Origin: an uncultured Cytophagales bacterium
GTDB taxonomy: Bacteria; Bacteroidota; Bacteroidia; Cytophagales; 172606-1
Direction of reading: 5' to 3'
Assembly (NCBI GenBank): GCA_902805615.1
Contig: CADCTQ010000182.1
Span: 1-40,515 of the forward strand
Length of the DNA: 40,515 nt
Shown: in pieces, positions 1-8,000 of the stretch
Position numbering within the stretch: position 1 is the stretch's first letter
Layout of the letters: each line of letters starts with the position of its first letter
Program-made: the position numbers and the translations under genes
The notes under the pieces: generated by a model
Databases searched by the model: none
The model's input: the letters and a program-made list of their open reading frames with translations, nothing else
Told to the model about the DNA's origin: nothing

Positions 1-3000
1 AGGCCGAGGCGGTCCACCTTGCCGTTGGGGGTGAGGGGCAGGCTTTCCAGCACCACCACCTGGCCCGGCACCATGTAGGCCGGCAACTGCTCCAGCAGGT
101 AATCACGGATTCCCTCGGCGTCGGTCAACCCTTCGCCGGCTACGTACGCAACCAGTTGCTGAAAGCCTTCCTCGTTCTCCCGGGTCACGGCAACGGCCTG
201 CGTTACCCGCGGGTGGGTCAGCAGTGCTTTTTCCACCTCGCCCAGTTCGATGCGGTTGCCGCGCACTTTCACCTGGAAGTCCATCCGGCCCAGGTATTCA
301 ACCGTGCCGTCGGCCAGCCAGCGGGCCAGGTCGCCGGTGCGGTAGAGGCGGGCCCCGTCGCGGAAGGGGTGGGGCACGAACTTTTCGGCCGTCACGGCCT
401 CCTGGTACAGGTATCCCAGCGCCAGCCCTTCCCCGGCGATGCACAGTTCACCCGGCACGCCGATCCCCGTCAATCCCGCCTCATCGAGGATCAGGACCTG
501 GGCGTTGTGAATGGGCCGGCCGATGACCGGGCGGCGGGCGAATGCTTCAAAAGCGGCGTACGCGTCGCCCTTCCCGTTCAGCGCTGCCTTGCGGGTGGCC
601 GGCAGGAGCGGCTGCGTGACCACGCCTATCGTAGTCTCGGTGGGGCCGTAGTGATTGAGGAACACCACCTCCCGGTGCCGGGTGGCCTCCAGGTACGTTG
701 CCACGTCGGCGGGCCTGATCTTTTCGCCGCCCAGCACGATCAGCCGGAGTTGCAGCCGGGCCGCCGACGCGGCAAAGCGGTCGTTGCCCACCAGCAGGTA
801 AAAATGCGAGGGGGTCAGCTTGAGGAAGGTAATCGGCTGCTCAACCAGCCGGTCGAGCAACCGGTCGGGGTCGAGGTAGGGGTGTTCGGGCAACAGGTGC
901 AACTGCGCCCCCGAGAGCAGGGCAGGCCACAACCCGGTGTAGCACAGGTCGTACGCCACCGACGACAGCAGCACCGTGGCGTCTGACCCGCCGACCCGGT
1001 GTTCGCTCCGGAACCAGTTGACGTAGTTGAGCAGCGCCCGGTGGGGAATCTGCACGGCTTTGGGCTGCCCGGTGGAGCCCGACGTATAGATCGTATACAC
1101 GGCATCTTCGGGGCGGATGCCGTCGGCAAGGTTGCGGGTGGAGGCTGACCGCGTGGCTTCGGTGTCGGCCGCGAGGGCCGGCACGGCGTACCCCGCGAAG
1201 ACGTCACGGGCGTGGATGAAGACCTTGGCCCGGCTGTTGTGCAGGCAGTACTCCACCCGGGCGGCGGGGGCGTGAAAGTCAATGGGCAGGTAAGCCGCCC
1301 CCGTTTTGATGACGCCCAGCAGGGTGATGACCAGCAGGTCGGAGCGGCCGACCTGGAGGGCCACCACGTCGCCGCTCCCGACCCCGTACGCGTCCGACAG
1401 GTGGTGCGCCCACTGGTTGGCTTTTTCGTTCAGGCCGGCGTAGGTGAGCTGCCCGCCTTCGTACACCACGGCTACGGCATCGGGCGTGCGGGCCACCTGG
1501 GCTTCAAAGGCCGCCTTCACCGAAATCCCGTTGTCGTGGGGCACCCGGGTGTCGTTTACCCGCGCAAACAGTTGTTTTTCGGCGGCAGTCACGTATTCAA
1601 GTCCTCCCACGGCACCCGCCGGCGCGGCTACGGCCGAATGGATCAACTGCCGCAGGTGGCCCAGCAGGTACCCGGCCCGCTCCCCGGTGAACAGGTCACT
1701 GTTGTAGTTTAACCCCATCACCAGGCCGTCACCGGTTTCGTGGAAGTGAAAGGTGAGGTCGAACTTGCTCAGGGGGTTGGGCATCGGGAAGGGCGCTACC
1801 GAAAGCCCGGAGGCATCGCGGGCCGTTTTTTGCTGCATGCCGGTGTTGTGCAACACAACCATCACGTCGAACAGCGGGGAGCGGCTCAGGTCCCTTTCGG
1901 GTTGCAGGGCGTCTACCAGTTCGTCGAACGGGTAGGCCTGGTGGGCAAACGCGCCCAGGGTCTGCCCCTTCACGTTGGCCAGCAGTTGCAGAAAGGTATC
2001 CTCCGGCGCCAGCCGGGTACGGATGGCCAGCGTATTCAGATACAGCCCGATCTGGTCTTCCAGGTCGGGGTGCTCCCGTCCGGCCACCGGCGTACCGATC
2101 ACCAGGTCGCACTGGCGCGAGTACCGGTGCAGCAGCACCACTACCGCCGCCATCAGGTTCATGAACAGGGTGGTGCCGGTCTGACGGCCCAGTTCGCCCA
2201 ACTGCCGGGCGGCCGGCCCGTCGAGGGTCACTTCCACGCTGCCCCCGCGGTGCGTTTTCACCGGCTTGCGCGGAAAGTCGGTCGGCAGTTGGAGCACGGG
2301 CAACGGCCCGGCCAGTTCCTGGAGCCAGTACGACCGGTGGGCGGCCGTTTCCTCGCCCGCCAGCAACTGGTTTTGCCAGGCGGCGTAATCGGCGTACTGG
2401 ACCCGGAGCGGGGGCGGCAGGCTGGCCCCGGGCGTCCGGAAGGCATTGTAGAGGGTAAATAGTTCGTTGATCATCACGTCCAGCGACCACCCGTCGGCCA
2501 GGATGTGGTGAACCACCAGTACGAACACGTGCCGGCTGTCGGTTGCCCGCAGCAGGTCGGCCCGCAGCAGGGGCGCCTGCGACAGGTCGAACGGCGCGTT
2601 GGCCAGCCCCAGGGCGTGGCTCCGGGCGGCGGATTGCCAGTCTCCCTCCCCGGCGAGGACATGGTGGTTCACGCGGAAGCCGGTTGCGGCCGGATCGAGT
2701 ATTCTCTGGACGGGATCGCCGTCCACTTCCGCAAAGACCGTCCGCAGGATGGCATGCCGTTGCAGCAGGAGGGCAAACGCCCCTTCAAACGCCTGGTAGT
2801 CAATGGGGCCGTCAACCCGGCACGCGCCGGCGATGTTATAGACCGCGCTTTCTTCTTCCAGTTGGCTGAGGATCCACATCCGGCGCTGGGCGCGCGATAC
2901 GGCAAAATGCGGACCCGGGGCGGCGGCGGGGATGGGTTCAAACGTCTCCGGCCGGCCGGCAGCGATCACCCCGGCCAGTTCCCGGATGGTGGGATGGGTA

Positions 3001-4517
3001 AACACGTCCCGCAACTGTATTTTCACGCCCAGCTCTTTGTAGACGGCCGTCACGATCCGGACCGATTTGAGGGAGTGGCCGCCGATGTCGAAGAAGTTGT
3101 CGGTAGTGCCCACCCGGTGCCGGTCGAGCACTTTCTGCCAGATTTCGAGCAGCTTGTGTTCAACCGGGTTGCGGGGCTGCTCGAAGGGGGCGGCGACGTG
3201 CTTTACCGGGTTGAGGGCGGCCAGGGCCTTGCGGTCCAGCTTCCCGGTGGCCGTGCGGGGCAGGGCGTCGAGGGTTACCCACGCGGCGGGGATCATGTAC
3301 GGGGGTACCCGGCGGAGCAGCCCGTCGCGTACTTCGGCTTCAAACGCGGCATCGCATTCCAGGCGCGCGGGGTCCGGCAGGGCGCTGCGGTCAATTTTGC
3401 CGTTGGGCGTGAGCGGGAAAGCCGCCGTAACCACCACGTAAGCCGGCACCATGTACGCGGGCAGCCGGGCGGCCAGGCGCTGCTTGATTTCGGCGCTGCC
3501 CGGGCCGCCGCCTTCGGGGGCGACCACGTAGGCGGCCAGGTAGGGCTGTTGCTGGCGGTCTTCGCGGACCACCACCACGGCATCTTTTACGTCGTCCATT
3601 CCCGAGAGGGCGTGTTCGATCTCCCCCGGCTCAATGCGGTAGCCGCGCACTTTTACCTGGTCGTCTTTTCTCCCGAAAAAAGCCACGGTGCCGTCGGGCA
3701 GGTACTGGCCCACGTCGCCCGTCTTGTAGAGCCGCACGCCCCGTTCCGGGCGGAAAGGGTCTTCCATGAACACTTGCCGGGTCTTTTCGGGCTGGTTGAG
3801 GTAGCCGCGGCCCACGCCTGCGCCTGATACGCAGATTTCCCCTTTCATCCCCACCGGGCAAAGCTGCATGTGCGGGTCGGTGATGTAGATGCGCATGTTC
3901 TGGACCGGCTTCCCCACCGGCACCGGGCCGTCCGCCGCGGCGTGCATGAAGTGGTGGGTAATGTCGTCGGAAGCCTCGGTGGGGCCGTAGGCGTTCACCA
4001 GCGCCACGTGCGGGTACTGCGCAAACCACCGCTTCACCAGGTTCGGCTTGAGGGTTTCGCCCGTCACCAGCAGGTATTGCAGCGAGTCGGGCACGGTCCG
4101 CGGGCCGTCGCCAGCGTCGAGCAGTTCGGCCAGGTAAGAGGGCACCACTTCCAGGATGGTCGGCCGGTCTTCCCGCAGGCGTTCGGCGAAGCGCCCGGGA
4201 TCACGCGTTTCGTCATCCCCGTAAATGAGCACCTTGCCGCCCGTTAGCAAGGCCGCCAGGTACTGCCAGATGGAAATGTCGAAGCTCTGCGAAGCGTTCT
4301 GGACGACCACGCTGCTTTGGGTAAGGCCCAGGCCGTTGATCTTCGCGTAGAGGTGGTTGAGCATCCCGGCGTGTTCCAGGACGACGCCTTTCGGCCGGCC
4401 CGTGGAGCCCGAGGTAAAGATCACGTAGGCGCGGTCGGCGGGCTGCACCGGGACGGGCGGCGCCGGCGGCAGGTTTTCCGCAGGGGCCCGGTCAATGAGG
4501 ACGACCGTCCCGGCCAC
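1..4517 (-). CDS. NRPS, downstream part after an in-frame stop: (A)-T-C-A, runs off left edge
   Basis: This is the same reading frame as the megasynthase to its right, resumed after the TAA at 4521-4523. I saw no second stop or frameshift down to base 1. The first possible starts are a GTG at 4517 and an ATG at 4364, both inside an adenylation (A) domain, so this is probably not an independent gene. Order: core motifs A3 to A10 of the inserted A domain (TSGSTGRPKG near 4400, NGKIDR near 3391-3404); a second A9-A10 segment (VPPYMIP, ATGKLDR, about 3235-3315) that completes the outer A domain; a carrier domain (GGHSL near 3080); a condensation domain with HHILADGW near 2500; and a further A domain ending in NGKVDR at the window edge. 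The inserted domain has pocket code DIWELTADDK (diamino-acid-like). The last domain reads DLTKVGHIGK, the classical Asp code. No epimerase or thioesterase is visible. Confidence 0.8.
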   Translation of the reverse strand, partial: MAGTVVLIDRAPAENLPPAPPVPVQPADRAYVIFTSGSTGRPKGVVLEHAGMLNHLYAKINGLGLTQSSVVVQNASQSFDISIWQYLAALLTGGKVLIYGDDETRDPGRFAERLREDRPTILEVVPSYLAELLDAGDGPRTVPDSLQYLLVTGETLKPNLVKRWFAQYPHVALVNAYGPTEASDDITHHFMHAAADGPVPVGKPVQNMRIYITDPHMQLCPVGMKGEICVSGAGVGRGYLNQPEKTRQVFMEDPFRPERGVRLYKTGDVGQYLPDGTVAFFGRKDDQVKVRGYRIEPGEIEHALSGMDDVKDAVVVVREDRQQQPYLAAYVVAPEGGGPGSAEIKQRLAARLPAYMVPAYVVVTAAFPLTPNGKIDRSALPDPARLECDAAFEAEVRDGLLRRVPPYMIPAAWVTLDALPRTATGKLDRKALAALNPVKHVAAPFEQPRNPVEHKLLEIWQKVLDRHRVGTTDNFFDIGGHSLKSVRIVTAVYKELGVKIQLRDVFTHPTIRELAGVIAAGRPETFEPIPAAAPGPHFAVSRAQRRMWILSQLEEESAVYNIAGACRVDGPIDYQAFEGAFALLLQRHAILRTVFAEVDGDPVQRILDPAATGFRVNHHVLAGEGDWQSAARSHALGLANAPFDLSQAPLLRADLLRATDSRHVFVLVVHHILADGWSLDVMINELFTLYNAFRTPGASLPPPLRVQYADYAAWQNQLLAGEETAAHRSYWLQELAGPLPVLQLPTDFPRKPVKTHRGGSVEVTLDGPAARQLGELGRQTGTTLFMNLMAAVVVLLHRYSRQCDLVIGTPVAGREHPDLEDQIGLYLNTLAIRTRLAPEDTFLQLLANVKGQTLGAFAHQAYPFDELVDALQPERDLSRSPLFDVMVVLHNTGMQQKTARDASGLSVAPFPMPNPLSKFDLTFHFHETGDGLVMGLNYNSDLFTGERAGYLLGHLRQLIHSAVAAPAGAVGGLEYVTAAEKQLFARVNDTRVPHDNGISVKAAFEAQVARTPDAVAVVYEGGQLTYAGLNEKANQWAHHLSDAYGVGSGDVVALQVGRSDLLVITLLGVIKTGAAYLPIDFHAPAARVEYCLHNSRAKVFIHARDVFAGYAVPALAADTEATRSASTRNLADGIRPEDAVYTIYTSGSTGQPKAVQIPHRALLNYVNWFRSEHRVGGSDATVLLSSVAYDLCYTGLWPALLSGAQLHLLPEHPYLDPDRLLDRLVEQPITFLKLTPSHFYLLVGNDRFAASAARLQLRLIVLGGEKIRPADVATYLEATRHREVVFLNHYGPTETTIGVVTQPLLPATRKAALNGKGDAYAAFEAFARRPVIGRPIHNAQVLILDEAGLTGIGVPGELCIAGEGLALGYLYQEAVTAEKFVPHPFRDGARLYRTGDLARWLADGTVEYLGRMDFQVKVRGNRIELGEVEKALLTHPRVTQAVAVTRENEEGFQQLVAYVAGEGLTDAEGIRDYLLEQLPAYMVPGQVVVLESLPLTPNGKVDRLG

Positions 4518-5028
4518 GGCTTACCCGCCGGCGGTCAGTTCGGCCCCCTTGCCGGCCCAGGCGGCCGAAGTGGTCAGCAGCAGCCGGGCGTCGCATTCCC
4601 GCAGCATTTCCCGGACCCGGCCCGCGGGCAGCCCGGGGGAGACGGGCAGGTAACACCCCCCCGCCTTGAAAGTAGCCAGCAGGCCGGTCAACAGCTCAAT
4701 GGAGCGGTCGGCCAGCAGCGGCACGATCATTTCGCGGGTGAGTCCGTGCGCCAGCAGCACCCGGGCCAGGGCTTCCGCTTTGGCGTCCAGGTCGCGGTAG
4801 GTGATGTGCCGGCCGGCGCACACGGCGGCAATGGCATCGGGGGTTTCGGCGACTCTTTCGGCGAAAATTTCGTGAAAAACCCGGTCGCCGGGGAACGGGT
4901 GATCCGTCTGGTTGAACCGGTCCAGGTCGCGCAGGTCGGCTTCGGTCACGCCCGGGGAAGGCAGCAGTTCCGCCGTACGGGGGGGGGCTGCGCCGCCCGC
5001 CGCGGGGGCCGGCTGGTCGTCTTCCGCG
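3358..5028 (-). other. complete adenylation domain inserted inside another adenylation domain
   Basis: The outer A domain runs from about 6380 through A8 near 5150 and breaks off after LVAFLVRHP (5029-5055), before any A9 or A10. Here a full A domain unit begins, with a C-A linker (DLDRFNQTDHPF) and motifs A1 to A10, ending NGKIDRSALPDPARLE. Without a carrier domain in between, a second A9-A10 segment follows at about 3210-3350: EVRDGLLRRVPPYMIP, then ATGKLDRKAL. That is what the outer domain was missing. The insertion point, the A8-A9 linker, is the one known for methyltransferase-interrupted A domains. Length is about 557 residues, normal for an A domain with its linker. The reading frame is confirmed across both junctions; the boundaries are mine, to within about 20 residues. 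Confidence 0.82.
4521..4523 (-). other. in-frame TAA nonsense codon inside the inserted A domain
   Basis: On the minus strand the codons read GCG GGC GGG TAA GCC GTG GCC. Homologous A-domain sequence continues in the same frame on both sides: residues LTAGG before, then AVAGTVVLID and the A3 motif after. A single-base change (for example from CAA, AAA or GAA) explains it. I saw no compensating frameshift. It could be a real nonsense mutation, a gene-fission point or a sequencing error. Confidence 0.9.
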
Positions 5029-8000
5029 GGGTGGCGCACCAGGAAGGCCACCAGTTGGGCTTCCGCGTCCTGCCGCCGCGCCACCACTGCCGCTTCTTTC
5101 ACCCGGTCGTCCTTGCAGATGGCGTGTTCCACCTCCGCGAGTTCCACCCGGTACCCGTTCAGCTTCAACTGGTCGTCGGTGCGCCCCCGGAATTCGAGGT
5201 TGCCGTCGGCTTGCCAGCGGCCGGTGTCGCCCGTCCGGTAGAGCAGGGCGGTGGCGGCGCCGTCCGCGTAGGGGTTGTCGGTAAAGTTGCCGGCGCGGGT
5301 ATGTTCCTGGCTGAGGTACCCTTTGGCCAGCCCGGTGCCCGAAATGCAGATTTCCCCCCACACGCCCACCGGCACCAGGCGCAGGTGAGGGTCGAGTACG
5401 TGCAACTGCACGCCGGGCAGCGGTTTGCCGATGGGCACGTTCTGGTCGCCGGCCCCGACAACGTGGTAGCTCACGATGATGGAAGCTTCGGTCGGGCCGT
5501 AGGTGTTCCACAGGGTGGCCCCGGTACGGCCGTAATGTTTCTCGGCCAGGGTTTTGGGCAGGGTTTCCCCGGCGCACAAGACGTGTTGCAGGGAAGACGG
5601 CCAGGGAGCCCGTACCGGGTCAATTGCGTCCAGGAGCAGGTTGTACTCGGTAGGCGTGGCGTACAGGCTGGTCACGCCGAAGCGGGCCAGGGCCTCCAGC
5701 GTGCGGAGCGGGTCGGCCAGCACTTCGTCGGTACAAACCACCAGCTGCCCGCCCCCGCACAAGACCGAAAATATTTCCATCATGGAAACGTCAAAAACGA
5801 AGTTCGTGCGCATCAGCCCCACTTCGGCCCCGCCCGTCCCGGCCGCCGCCCACCGCCAGTGCAGCCGGCTGACCACCCCCTCGTGTTCGATCAGCACGCC
5901 CTTGGGCGTGCCCGTGGAACCGGAAGTATACAGGATGCTGGCCCCGGGACCGGCCGGGTAGCCGGCCCGGACCCGGCCGGGTGCTCCCGCCGCCGGCCCC
6001 TGGAGGAGTTCTTTCACCCCCAGCGGGAGGCATTCGGTCAGGCCGTACTTTCCGGCGAACGCCAGGTGGTCCACCAGCAGGACTTTCACCCGGGCGGCGG
6101 CGATCAGGCCGTTGATGCGCTCATCGGGGAAGAAGGGCTGCAAGGGTACGTACACGCAACCCGCCTTCAGAATGCCGAGCATCGAAACGGCCATCTCAAA
6201 CGACTTGTCCATCAGGATGCCCACGCGGTCGCCGGCCCGCAGGCCCATCGGCCCCGCCAGGTGGTCGGCCAGCCGGTTGGCCTGCGCGTTCACTTCCCGG
6301 TAGGTCAGGGCGGCCCCTTCCGAAACCAGGGCAACCGCTTCGGGCGTGCGGGCCACGCACGCTTCGAAAAGCTCGTGCAGCCCGGCCGTACGGGCCGGCT
6401 CGGGCGCGCCGTGGCAGAACCCGGCGGTGATCTGCCGTTTTTCTGCCTCCGGCAGGTAATCAATGCCCGCCAGCGGGGCGTCGGGCTGCCGGTCTACGGC
6501 CGCCGCCAGTTCCAGGAAGTGCCCCAGGAAGCGCCGCGCGGTTTCGGCCCGGTAGAGGTCCGTGTTGTACACGATGGTGATTTCCAGGCCCCGCGCCGAC
6601 TCCACGAACTGCACGTTCAGGTCGAACTTGCTCTTGTCAATGGTTTCGTTGAAGCTGCTGATGGCAATGCCCGCGAAGGTGTCGTGGTTGTCTGCGGCCT
6701 CGTCGCGTTTGTACACCACCAGCACGTCGAACAAGGGAGAGCGGCTCAGGTCAGCCCGCAGGTCGAGGGCTTCGGCGAGCATGTCGAACGGGTAGGCCTG
6801 GTGTTCGTACGCCCGGATCACGTTGTGCCTGACCCTTTCGAGCAGGGCCGTAAAGGGCAGCTCCCCGTCGAACTGCGTCCGCAGGGGCAGCGTATTGGCG
6901 TAAAATCCGATCTGGTCTTCCAGTTCGAGGCGTTCGCGGCCCGCCACCGGCACCCCCAGCACAATGTCGTCCTGCCCCGAATACCGGTACAGCAGGGCCT
7001 TCAGCAGCGCCAGCAAGGTCATGAACGTGGAGGCCCCCTGCTGCCGGCTCAGCCGCCGGAGCGCTTCCAGCCGGCCGGCCGGCATGGCTCCGGTGATGCT
7101 GCTGCCCCCGAACGACTTGCGGGCCGGGCGCGGCCAGTCGGTGGGCAGCGCGAGCACGGGTACTTCCCCGCTGAACTGACCGAACCAGTACGCCCGGTGC
7201 CGGGCGAACGCTTCGCCCCGGAATTCGTCGTTTTGCCAGGCAGTATAGTCTTTGTAATGCAGCGGCAGGGGCGCCAGCGGACTGGGCTTCCCGGCGGCGT
7301 ACGCTGCGTAGAGGGCGAACAACTCCTTGAGCATCACGCCGAACGACCATTCGTCGAACACAATGTGGTGGACCTTGAGGAGCAGCACGAAGGCGGCGGG
7401 TTCCGTCCGCAGCAGCATGGCCTGGAACAAGCGGCCGTGCTGGAGGTCGAACGGCGCGTTGCCGTACGCGTCGGCCACGGCGTGGGCCCGCCCGGCCGGG
7501 TGCGGCTCGCCGCTTACGTCCAGGCATTCGAGCCGGAATCCGTATTCGGCCGGGGAAAGAATTTGCTGCCGCGGTTCGCCGTCGGTGGTGATGAACGCCG
7601 TGCGCAGGCTCTCGTGGCGGGCTACGATGGTCTGAAAACACTTTTCGAGGATTGCCCGGTCTACGTCGCCCCGGAGGGTGTAGGCGGGGCATTCGTTGTA
7701 AGCCACCGAGCCCCCCTCCAGCTGGCTCAGAATCCAGAGCCGCCGCTGGGCGTTGGAAAGGTCGTAATGCGGCTGGGAAGGCGCTTTTTTGATCTTGCTC
7801 CCGTCGGCCTTGCGCTGCTTTTCGAGCAGGGAATCCACGTGGGCGGCCATGGACCGGATGGTGGGATACGCGAAAAAATCTTCGAAGTCGAGTGCGACGC
7901 CCACTTGTTTCCCGATCCGGTTGAGGATTTGGTTGGCCAGCAGGGAGTGCCCGCCGATTGCGAAGAAATCATCCTCCGGGTTCAGCCCCGGCTGCTTGAG

